The notes under the pieces are model-generated. The model worked only from the letters and a program-made list of their open reading frames with translations, did not search any database and was not told the DNA's origin. A stretch of 64,000 bases of DNA from Halomonas sp. PR-M31 (GTDB taxonomy: Bacteria; Pseudomonadota; Gammaproteobacteria; Pseudomonadales; Halomonadaceae): assembly GCF_001039575.1 (NCBI RefSeq), contig NZ_JIBT01000035.1, positions 1 through 64,000 of the forward strand, read 5' to 3'. Made by a program: the position numbers and the translations under genes. Shown here in pieces: positions 1-7,243 of this stretch; positions within the stretch are counted from its first letter, which is position 1, and each line of letters opens with the position of its first letter.

Positions 1-99
1 GCCTTTACGCTGGCTGCACGGCGAGAACACAGAGCGTCGTTGACACAGCCTGTCTCGTTACAGCAAACCGCTGACCGTCAGGACCATGAACTGGCTTGA
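1..99 (+). CDS. Methyl-accepting chemotaxis protein, C-terminal end only
   Basis: The window opens inside a reading frame that encodes about 32 residues and stops at TGA (97-99). These residues are the same as the C-terminal tail of the chemoreceptor ending at 2175, starting at the AFTLAARRE segment that follows the MCP signalling domain. The only differences are one silent base and a G-to-A change: this copy stops after HELA, while the downstream copy reads through to a terminal Trp. This is the 3' end of a third chemoreceptor gene upstream of the window. No CheR/CheB-tethering pentapeptide is visible at the end. The family call rests on identity with the neighbouring receptor. Confidence 0.85.
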   Translation, partial: AFTLAARREHRASLTQPVSLQQTADRQDHELA

Positions 100-122
100 T
101 AATTAACATTTGATAAACCACG

Positions 123-146
123 CGGCCCGGGTAATTGCTCGGGCCG
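123..146 (+). terminator. Hairpin after first chemoreceptor
   Basis: CGGCCCG (123-129) pairs with CGGGCCG (140-146) across a 10-base loop, 23 bases after the stop codon. The T-tract is weak (TTGACGTTT), so termination may be partial. Confidence 0.5.
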
Positions 147-196
147 TTGACGTTTATAAAGAGAGCGATGAAGTGGCATTCCCTCCAAATCTTGAT

Positions 197-224
197 TCAA
201 GCGTTTCAGATTGAGAGCCGATAG
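197..224 (+). promoter_or_regulatory. Sigma28-like promoter of frameshifted chemoreceptor gene
   Basis: TCAAGCGT at 197-204 and GCCGATAG at 217-224 resemble the FliA consensus (TAAAGTTT, 11 bases, GCCGATAA). The spacer is 12 bases, one longer than ideal. It lies about 70 bases before the likely start at 296. The weaker -35 and longer spacer make this less certain than the promoter at 2245. Confidence 0.5.
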
Positions 225-295
225 TACATTCAAGCGCCGCCTATTCAGAGGTGGCGTTTTCGACTTTCAACAACATAAACGATCGAGTGAACGCC

Positions 296-2175
296 ATGCT
301 GTCCTCCTTGAAACGCCGCATACAAGTCGCCTGTGTGACGATTATCGCTTTGGCCATGGTATTGGTGGCCGGCGTAAGTTATTTCACCGTCAAGACTCAT
401 TACGAAAACACCATTGAAAAAAATCTGCAAGCCGTCGCCGAGGGCAGTGCCTCGACCATCGAGGAGTGGGTTGCAGGACGCAGAAGTATCATTGAGGCAA
501 CGAGTGACTCTTTGGATGCAGACACTCCAGACAACGCACTGAAGCAGCTGGCGAATACGGGGGACTTTCTCACCTCGTTCCTAGGGCGGGCTGATGGCAG
601 CTTCATTTCTTCCGACGGTTGGCAGGCCCCGGCCGATTATGATCCACGCAAGCGTGGCTGGTACCAAGAGGCGGTGCAACGCAATGAAACCATCGTATCG
701 ATGCCCTACGTGGAGGCCAATCAAGGTTTGACCGTAGTGACCTTTGCGACCCCTATCAAGCGTAATGGAAATCTGGTCGGTGTGATCGGCACTGATGTTG
801 CCATTGATAATATCGTCGCTGACGTCGCTGCAATTCAGCCTACTCCGTCGAGTTTTGCCTTTTTGAGCACCGGAGGAAAAACATTGATCGCTCATCCCAA
901 CCCTGATCTAAGCTTAGAGCCGCTAACGCGCCTGGATGGCGGTTTGACCTCTGAGGTTGTGAATACGTTGATGAGCAATGGTGGCTGGCAGGCTTTCAAT
1001 ATTGACGGCGACAAATGGATCACTGTAGTCCCTATTGCCAGTAACGGTTGGGAACTAGGCGTAGCGCTCGACGAACAAGAAGCTACAGCTGGGTTAAATG
1101 CCATCATCAAGTCGTCGCTAATCACCATGCTTATGGTGGCAGTCGTAGCAGCTGCGTTGCTGGGATTGTGGCTCAAGCGCGCCTTGGGCGGATTGGTGCA
1201 TGTGAGCGATGCGCTTGAGAACATTGCCAGTGGCGATGGCGATCTTTCCCGGCGCCTGCCGGTTGCGGGTCGTGACGAGGTAGCGAAGATCGCCGATGCT
1301 TTCAATCGCTTCGCCGATAAGATCAACGACGTATTGCTGGACGTGCGGGACAGTAGCGAATCCGTACGCACTGCCGCGTCTGAAATCGCCATGGGTGGGC
1401 AGGATCTGTCCAGCCGCACCGAGACCGCGGCCTCGAATATTCAGGAAACTTCCGCCTCCATGGAGCAGCTGACCAGCACCGTTGAGCACACCGCCCAGTC
1501 GTCCCGTCAGGCCAACAAGCTCTCCGAGTCCGCCTCGGAAGTGGCGACTCGCGGCGGCCAAGTGTTTCCGATGTCGTGAAGACCATGGACGACATTGACG
1601 CATCCTCAAAACAGATCGCGGAGATCGTCACGGTGATGGACGGTATTGCCTTCCAGACCAATCTGCTGGCGCTCAATGCCTCGGTGGAAGCCGCCCGGGC
1701 CGGTGAGCAGGGCCGAGGATTTGCGGTGGTGGCGTCTGAAGTACGCCAGCTGGCAGGACGCAGCGCCGATGCCGCCCAACAGATCAAGGAGCTGATCGAC
1801 AACTCCTCGAACAAGACCCGAGTTGGCACGGAGCTGGTGCGTAACGCTGGCGCCACTATGGACGAGATCGTGGCAAGCGTTGCCCGAGTGACGGACGTGC
1901 TGGGCGAGATCAGTGCCGCCACCAACGAGCAGAGCCAGGGTATCGGCCAAGTCAACCAGGCGGTTGCTGAGCTTGATCGCATGACCCAGGAGAACGCCGC
2001 CATGGTGGAGGAATCCACCACCGCTGCGGGTCATCTGCAGGAACAGTCCCAGCGGCTGGCTCAGATCGTGGGGGCGTTTACGCTGGCTGCACGGCGAGAA
2101 CACAGAGCGTCGTTGACACAGCCTGTCTCGTTACAGCAAACCGCTGACCGTCAGGACCATGAACTGGCTTGGTAA
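296..2175 (+). pseudogene. dCache-HAMP methyl-accepting chemotaxis protein, frameshifted
   Basis: This chemoreceptor is split by a one-base deletion near 1564. The first frame reads through the sensor, HAMP and adaptation region and stops at 1579; the second frame (from about 1576) carries the rest of the signalling domain to 2175. Comparison with the intact neighbour shows that one extra G (CAAGTG-G-TTT) restores a 626-residue receptor. The start at 296 begins an N-terminal membrane anchor; an in-frame GTG at 251 is the alternative. A periplasmic dCache domain (about 35-270) carries Y115, R120, W122, Y123, Y138 and D167, the spacing of the known amino-acid-binding dCache motif. TM2 is near 278-300, followed by HAMP and the MCP domain. 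If intact, it would signal amino acids to CheA/CheW. The deletion may be a sequencing error. Confidence 0.85.
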
Positions 2176-2229
2176 TTAACATTTGATAAACCACGCGGCC
2201 CGGGTAATTGCTCGGGCCGTTGACGTTTA
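2074..2229 (+). repeat. Direct repeat copy 2
   Basis: Second copy of the 156-base segment at 1-156. It spans the receptor tail, stop and hairpin (2196-2219). Its presence at the ends of two successive receptor genes points to recent tandem duplication or gene conversion. Confidence 0.93.
2196..2219 (+). terminator. Hairpin after second chemoreceptor
   Basis: CGGCCCG (2196-2202) pairs with CGGGCCG (2213-2219), identical to the hairpin at 123-146. It lies 21 bases past the stop and has only a weak T-rich tail. Confidence 0.5.
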
Positions 2230-2244
2230 GAGAAGGGCACACGC

Positions 2245-2271
2245 TCAATATTGTTATTACTTTGCCGATAA
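2245..2271 (+). promoter_or_regulatory. Sigma28 (FliA)-type promoter of intact chemoreceptor
   Basis: TCAATATT (2245-2252), an 11-base spacer, then GCCGATAA (2264-2271), which is an exact match to the FliA -10 consensus. It lies 138 bases before the start codon at 2410. This places the receptor in the late flagellar/chemotaxis regulon. Confidence 0.7.
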
Positions 2272-2409
2272 CTAATACAAGACCTTGCCACGGCTAATTA
2301 CCTCGACTAGTGCGTCCCGCTAAGATAACGCCGGTTTCACTACCCTCATCGCGGTAACTCCGTACCAGGTCATCTCTTTATTTAAATTTTCATTTCGAGG
2401 CATCACTCC

Positions 2410-4548
2410 ATGCACTTCAAATCTCTACGCTCGTTCGTAGTTATGCTTGTCGGCGCTTGTATCCTGACCGCTGTTGCAGCACTGGTCATCTATTCGGTTG
2501 TCTCGACCTCTCGCTCCCAGGCAACGGTGGAATCTCAGACTCGGGAGTTGATCAAGGGCAATGTCAAGGAGCGCCTGATGGTGCTGGCATCGTCTCAGGC
2601 CGAGACCGTGCAGCGCCAACTGGAAAAAGCCATGACCTTGGGACGCAATCTAGCGGATACCAACGCCCTGATGGGCAAGCGCGATGTCAATGGCGAGCCC
2701 TTGCTGGAGCTCAGCCGCGAGGAGCTGTCGAATCTTGCTCGGAACACCGTCATTGAAAACCCCTTGTTACTGGATGCCTTCATCGGCTGGGAACCCAATG
2801 CGTTCGGCGATGATTCGAATTTCCTCGACAGAACCGCCGAAGGGTTCGACGAAACCGGGCGCTTCATGCCCTGGTGGTACCGGGACGGGGACGGCAATAT
2901 GCAGGTCTTTGCATTGGGCAAGGATCTTGAAAACGAGGCGCTCGATTCTCTCGGTTTTCGCAAGGGCGAGTACTATCTTTGCGTGAAGGAAAACAAGCGC
3001 GCTTGCATTACCGACCCACATTTTTACGATTACAACGGCGAAACATTGATGATCATGTCATTCAATGCGCCGATTTTGGTGGATGGTCAATTCCGCGGAA
3101 TCGGCGGTGTCGACCTGTCCGTCGATTTCACTCAAGAACTACTCGGCGAAGCGAATCAGTCGCTCTACGAAGGTGCTGGAGAAATGCGCCTGATATCATC
3201 CAATGGCGTTATCGGCGCTGATACTGCCAGTGTGAAAAACCTCAGCACATTAGCCAAGAAGTCGCTGTCCGAAAAAGCATTAGCGGGGTTTACCAAAGCT
3301 CAAAGCGGTAAGCCGATTTACGGCTTGAACGAGGCCGATGGCCAGTTCGAACTCTACTGGCCCTTCACCGTAGGTGAAAACCCCAAGCCCTGGGTACTGT
3401 CGATTCGCTTGCCTGAAAGCGCCGTTCTGGCGGATCTGCACGTTCTTCAAGCAGACATGAAAGCGCAGCGCAGTGCCGATATTATAGGCATGAGCTTGAT
3501 GGGATTGCTGATTGCCGCCCTGGGTCTGGGAGCCAGCTGGTTCATGGGCTCCAGCATCGCCCGGCCACTGCGCCGATTGGCGGATCGCATGCGCGATATT
3601 GCCTCTGGAAACGGTGACCTGACCCAGCGTTTGCCGGTGAAAGGGCGCAACGAGACCGCGGAGCTTGCCACGCAGTTCAATGCCTTCGCCGACAAGATCA
3701 ACAACGTATTGCTGGACGTGCGGGAAAGCAGCGAATCCGTGCGGGTCGCTGCCACGGAAATCGCCATGGGCGGACAAGATCTCTCGAGTCGCTCCGAGAC
3801 AGCAGCGTCGAATATTCAGGAAACCTCCGCCTCCATGGAGCAGTTGACCAGCACCGTCGAGCACACCGCCCAGTCGTCCCGCCAGGCCAACAAGCTCTCC
3901 GAGTCCGCCTCGGAAGTGGCGACTCGCGGCGGCCAGGTAGTCTCCGACGTAGTACAGACCATGGACGAGATCGATGCTTCCTCGAAACAGATTGCAGAGA
4001 TCGTCACGGTGATGGACGGTATTGCCTTCCAGACCAACCTGCTGGCGCTTAACGCTTCCGTAGAGGCTGCTCGAGCCGGTGAGCAGGGCCGAGGGTTTGC
4101 GGTGGTGGCGTCTGAAGTACGCCAGCTGGCAGGCCGCAGTGCCGACGCTGCCCAGCAGATCAAAGGGCTGATCGACAATTCCTCGAACAAGACCCGGGCC
4201 GGTGCGGAACAAGTGCGTCTTGCAGGCGCCACCATGGACGAGATCGTGGCAAGCGTTGCCCGAGTGACAGACGTGCTGGGCGAGATCAGCGCCGCCACCA
4301 ACGAGCAGAGCCAGGGTATCGGCCAGGTCAACCAGGCGGTTGCTGAGCTTGATCGCATGACCCAGGAGAACGCCGCCATGGTGGAAGAATCCACCACTGC
4401 TGCGGGTCATTTGCAGGAGCAGTCCCAGCGGCTGGCTCAGATCGTTGGGGCCTTTACCCTGGCATCAAGAAACGGTGACAAGGCGCTATTGACGCCGCCC
4501 CCGGCAGTACGGAAAACGACTGAACATCCGGAGAGCGAACTGGCCTGA
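2410..4548 (+). CDS. Methyl-accepting chemotaxis protein (dCache-HAMP-MCP)
   Basis: A complete 712-residue transmembrane chemoreceptor. An N-terminal membrane segment (about 8-29) leads into a large periplasmic dCache-type sensor (about 40-350). A second membrane segment (about 360-380) is followed by HAMP and the cytoplasmic MCP domain with the tip motif ending in [20 protein letters not shown] (2396-2399) precedes the ATG. The signalling half is almost identical at DNA level to the frameshifted receptor upstream, while the sensor halves are unrelated in detail, so the two probably detect different ligands through the same Che machinery. The sensor lacks the Y-R-W-Y-Y-D pattern of its neighbour; its ligand cannot be named. 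No CheR-binding pentapeptide is seen. A sigma28 promoter lies upstream and a strong terminator downstream. Confidence 0.96.
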   Translation: MHFKSLRSFVVMLVGACILTAVAALVIYSVVSTSRSQATVESQTRELIKGNVKERLMVLASSQAETVQRQLEKAMTLGRNLADTNALMGKRDVNGEPLLELSREELSNLARNTVIENPLLLDAFIGWEPNAFGDDSNFLDRTAEGFDETGRFMPWWYRDGDGNMQVFALGKDLENEALDSLGFRKGEYYLCVKENKRACITDPHFYDYNGETLMIMSFNAPILVDGQFRGIGGVDLSVDFTQELLGEANQSLYEGAGEMRLISSNGVIGADTASVKNLSTLAKKSLSEKALAGFTKAQSGKPIYGLNEADGQFELYWPFTVGENPKPWVLSIRLPESAVLADLHVLQADMKAQRSADIIGMSLMGLLIAALGLGASWFMGSSIARPLRRLADRMRDIASGNGDLTQRLPVKGRNETAELATQFNAFADKINNVLLDVRESSESVRVAATEIAMGGQDLSSRSETAASNIQETSASMEQLTSTVEHTAQSSRQANKLSESASEVATRGGQVVSDVVQTMDEIDASSKQIAEIVTVMDGIAFQTNLLALNASVEAARAGEQGRGFAVVASEVRQLAGRSADAAQQIKGLIDNSSNKTRAGAEQVRLAGATMDEIVASVARVTDVLGEISAATNEQSQGIGQVNQAVAELDRMTQENAAMVEESTTAAGHLQEQSQRLAQIVGAFTLASRNGDKALLTPPPAVRKTTEHPESELA

Positions 4549-4566
4549 CATTGCATGTAGAAACTA

Positions 4567-4600
4567 AACCGGCCCGAGCTACTGCTCGGGCCGGTTTTTT
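4567..4600 (+). terminator. Rho-independent terminator
   Basis: A perfect 13-bp stem (AACCGGCCCGAGC) with a TACT loop is followed by a T-run. It lies 18 bases after the receptor stop. The symmetric stem overlaps the convergent LysR gene's stop and may also serve that strand. Confidence 0.93.
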
Positions 4601-5525
4601 ATAGGACGCGAGGCAGCTCGATCTCATCGATACGCTGGATATCCTCGGTCATCTGCTGGCAAAGACGTAGAAATTCACGAATGCCGGTGGTGAGGTATTT
4701 ATGACGATGCCAGATAAAGGTGAACTGGCGACGTAGGTCGAGCTCCGGCGTTGCTATGGGCACCAGGCTGCCTCGGCGAAAGGCGTCGCGCAGGGCCAGG
4801 CGCGAGACGCAGCCGATACCAAGCCCGGATTCCACCGCACGTTTGATGCCCTCGGTGTGCTCGAGCTCCAGCAGGATATCGAAGCGCCCGCGCCGATGGC
4901 GTGCGGCCTGCTCCAGCGTCAGGCGCGTGCCCGAGCCCTGTTCTCGCATGATCCAGGTCTCTCGCAGCAGTCTGTCCAGGCTTGCCTTTTTCACCTTGGC
5001 CAGCGGATGGCTGGGGGCGCAGAAAACCGTCAGGGCATCTTCCACCCAGGGCTGCATGACGACGTCCTGATGCTGACAATCCCCTTCGATCAGGCCCAGA
5101 TCCAGCTCATGATGCGCGATCTGCTCGATGATCGTCGTGGTATTGCGTACCTGCAGGCGTACCCGGCTGCCCGGGTGGCGCTTCAAGAAGTCACTGATGA
5201 GCAGGGTTGCGAGGTAGTTGCCGATGGTCAGGGTGGCACCGATATCCAGCAGGCCAATGCCGCGCTGACCACTGAGCAATTCTTCGATCTCCTCGGCTCG
5301 ATCGAGCAGTGCCACCGCCTTGGGCAATACTTGGAAGCCTAGTGCGTTGAGCTTCAAGCGCTTGCCGATACGGTCAAGCAACTGGCAGTCGAACTGCCGC
5401 TCGAATTCCGCCAAGGCCGTGCTGGCGGCGGATTGGGAAAGCGCCAGGGTTTGAGCCGCTTGGGAAACGCTTTCATGCTGGGCGATAGCAACGAAGACTT
5501 CGAGTTGGCGCAAGGTATAGCGCAT
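4599..5525 (-). CDS. finR: LysR-family regulator, FinR-like
   Basis: A 308-residue LysR-type regulator. The N-terminal winged helix-turn-helix (about 3-62, containing SQAAQTLALSQSAAST) is followed by a periplasmic-binding-fold effector domain (about 90-295). It is divergent from a ferredoxin-NADP reductase gene, the arrangement of finR and fprA in pseudomonads, where FinR is needed for fpr induction by superoxide-generating agents. The 147-bp gap holds a perfect 19-bp palindrome (5548-5566) with the T-N11-A form of a LysR operator. The family call is certain; the FinR assignment relies on gene neighbourhood and overall length. CysB-like regulators are related alternatives. Confidence 0.85.
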   Translation of the reverse strand: MRYTLRQLEVFVAIAQHESVSQAAQTLALSQSAASTALAEFERQFDCQLLDRIGKRLKLNALGFQVLPKAVALLDRAEEIEELLSGQRGIGLLDIGATLTIGNYLATLLISDFLKRHPGSRVRLQVRNTTTIIEQIAHHELDLGLIEGDCQHQDVVMQPWVEDALTVFCAPSHPLAKVKKASLDRLLRETWIMREQGSGTRLTLEQAARHRRGRFDILLELEHTEGIKRAVESGLGIGCVSRLALRDAFRRGSLVPIATPELDLRRQFTFIWHRHKYLTTGIREFLRLCQQMTEDIQRIDEIELPRVL

Positions 5526-5547
5526 AGGAGGCGTCCTGGGTGCGGCG

Positions 5548-5566
5548 TTATCTACATTGTAGATAA
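5548..5566. promoter_or_regulatory. Perfect palindrome, candidate FinR operator
   Basis: TTATCTACA-T-TGTAGATAA is a perfect 19-bp inverted repeat with a LysR-type T-N11-A core. It sits 22 bases from the regulator start and 106 bases before fpr, as expected for a site giving autoregulation and activation of the divergent gene. Confidence 0.7.
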
Positions 5567-5672
5567 TCGTTATTCAAATAAACCATTTAACAGATATTCT
5601 ATCGCAGCATATAATTGCAAAATAACATCGAGGCCCTTTATAGAATTAAAGGTTATATATACTGGAGATATT

Positions 5673-6449
5673 ATGAGCAAGTTCGCTCTGGAAGACGTGC
5701 TTAGTGTTCATCACTGGAATGACTCATTGTTCAGCTTTCGCACCACTCGGGAACGCAGTCTGCGTTTCAAGAACGGCCAGTTCGTGATGATCGGTCTGGA
5801 AGTCCAGGGCAAGCCGCTGATGCGGGCCTATTCGATCGCTAGCCCCAACTATGAGGATCACCTCGAATTCTTCAGTATCAAGGTGCAGGATGGCCCGCTG
5901 ACCTCGCGGCTGCAGCACTTGAAGGTCGGCGATCAGATCATGGTTAGCCGCAAGCCTACCGGCACCCTGGTGACCGATGATCTACTGCCCGGGCGCAATC
6001 TTTATATGCTCTCCACCGGTACCGGCCTGGCCCCGTTCCTGAGCCTGATTCAGGACCCGGAAGTGTATGAGCGATTCGAGAAGGTCGTGCTGGTGCACGG
6101 CGTGCGCCATGTCAATGAGCTGGCCTATGCGGACTTCATCAGCAAGACCCTGCCGGCCCATGAGTATCTGGGCGACGAGATTCGCGACAAGCTGATCTAT
6201 TACCCCACCGTGACCCGGGAAGCGTTTCATACCACGGGGCGCCTTACCCACCATATCGAAAGCGGCAAGCTGTTCGAGGACACGGGTATCCCCGCCCTCG
6301 ATCCGCGTCAGGATCGCGCCATGATCTGCGGCAGCCCGGCCATGCTGGTGGATACCAGTGCGCTGCTTGACAGCTTGGGCTTCAAGATTTCGCCCCGCAT
6401 GGGCGAACCCGGTGATTATGTCATCGAACGTGCGTTCGTGGAGAAGTAA
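5673..6449 (+). CDS. fpr: Ferredoxin--NADP reductase
   Basis: A 258-residue flavoprotein that moves electrons between NADPH and ferredoxin or flavodoxin in the cytoplasm, supporting iron-sulfur repair and the oxidative stress response. The FAD domain has the RAYSIASP signature (about 50-57) and the NADP domain has STGTGLAPFLS (about 113-123). The C-terminus ends FVEK, the terminal form I recall for the Azotobacter/Pseudomonas (bacterial subclass I) enzymes, and the length matches. The frame is open further upstream, but ATG 5673 has CTGGAGA at 5662-5668 and starts at the family N-terminus. Divergent from the FinR-like gene; a hairpin terminator follows. Confidence 0.96.
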   Translation: MSKFALEDVLSVHHWNDSLFSFRTTRERSLRFKNGQFVMIGLEVQGKPLMRAYSIASPNYEDHLEFFSIKVQDGPLTSRLQHLKVGDQIMVSRKPTGTLVTDDLLPGRNLYMLSTGTGLAPFLSLIQDPEVYERFEKVVLVHGVRHVNELAYADFISKTLPAHEYLGDEIRDKLIYYPTVTREAFHTTGRLTHHIESGKLFEDTGIPALDPRQDRAMICGSPAMLVDTSALLDSLGFKISPRMGEPGDYVIERAFVEK

Positions 6450-6484
6450 AGCAGCACGGTAAGAATACCTATTGAACAAACCAC

Positions 6485-6520
6485 AAAGGGCCAAACCGCT
6501 ATCGGATCGGCCCTTTCTTC
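6485..6520 (+). terminator. Terminator after fpr
   Basis: AAAGGGCC (6485-6492) pairs with GGCCCTTT (6509-6516), with an inner CCG-CTAT-CGG stem and a short CTTC tail. It lies between the convergent fpr and cytochrome genes. Confidence 0.75.
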
Positions 6521-6543
6521 ATGCGAATATGGCAAGACGCCAA

Positions 6544-7236
6544 TTACTGCTCGTGACGTACCCGAGCAACATCGTCCGGGGTGGTATCCGCTTCCAGCTG
6601 ATTGCCAAAACTGGTACGTAAATAGCCCACCACATCGGCGATCTGCTCGTTGGAAAGCATATCGCCGAAGCCCGGCATGCCACGCAGGCCGTTGACGATC
6701 ACGTCAATGGGGTAGTAAGGCGAGCGCAGGCGCTCGTTGCCGACAAAGGAGGGATAGATGCCGGCACCCTCAGCACCCTGCCCGTTTGGCATGTGACAGG
6801 CCTGACAAAGAGAATGGTAAAGCTCTTTGCCGCTAGTGGTAGAAAAACTATTTGAGTCTTGGAAATACTTTTTCCACTCGTCTTTTATTATGAAGTCTTT
6901 TTGACTGTAGGGCTTGGCTTGGTCCTTGTTTGGCGACGTACGCGGCTGCTTCAAGTTGACGTTGGCGCTATCATTAGTCCAGGGCGGTGTGCCGCGCTCA
7001 CCGGCGTCTCTAGCACGATTGGAGTTGGCCTGTTCATCGCTCTTGCCTGCCTCGTTATCTTTGACAGATGGCGCCGTTTTGGCCGAGCCGTTGCTCTGCG
7101 CCGATTCATCCGTCATCGACTTGAGTTCTTCTGGAGTCACGCGATGCTGCGTTGCAGTCTGATCATCCTGGGCGCCGGCCATGGTGCTAAGACCCGCAAC
7201 GCCCAGCAGCAAAAGCGTAAATAGTGTGTTTTTCAT
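6544..7236 (-). CDS. Monoheme cytochrome c, periplasmic
   Basis: A 230-residue secreted protein. A signal peptide (about 1-22, ending MAGA) leads into a hydrophilic, low-complexity linker (about 25-130). A C-terminal class I cytochrome c domain follows, with CQACH (C144, C147, H148) and a likely distal Met ligand in the GLRGMPGFGDML segment. The start at 7236 was chosen because GAGGT lies just upstream and it begins the signal peptide; the frame is open further. It lies 7 bases after the flavin amine oxidase, whose stop overlaps its ribosome binding site, so translation is probably coupled. Likely role: accepting electrons from the oxidase or passing them from the triheme protein to the respiratory chain. 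The exact partner is inferred from the operon. Confidence 0.9.
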   Translation of the reverse strand: MKNTLFTLLLLGVAGLSTMAGAQDDQTATQHRVTPEELKSMTDESAQSNGSAKTAPSVKDNEAGKSDEQANSNRARDAGERGTPPWTNDSANVNLKQPRTSPNKDQAKPYSQKDFIIKDEWKKYFQDSNSFSTTSGKELYHSLCQACHMPNGQGAEGAGIYPSFVGNERLRSPYYPIDVIVNGLRGMPGFGDMLSNEQIADVVGYLRTSFGNQLEADTTPDDVARVRHEQ

Positions 7237-7243
7237 GATGACC

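Larger units (their letters stand above)
1..156 (+). repeat. Direct repeat copy 1 (receptor 3' end plus hairpin)
   Basis: Positions 1-156 match 2074-2229 with only two differences by eye (positions 3 and 99). The repeat covers the last codons of a chemoreceptor gene, its stop and the following GC hairpin, and ends abruptly at GACGTTTA. It may extend left beyond the window. Confidence 0.93.

Noticed and set aside
3280-4410. A 376-codon open frame antisense to the intact chemoreceptor
   Set aside because: It mirrors the codon pattern of the receptor, recurs antisense to the frameshifted paralog, has no recognisable protein motif and no ribosome binding site.
5433-5672. N-terminal extension of fpr
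   Set aside because: The upstream open frame overlaps the finR start and the palindrome, and ATG 5673 has a good ribosome binding site and matches the 258-residue family length.
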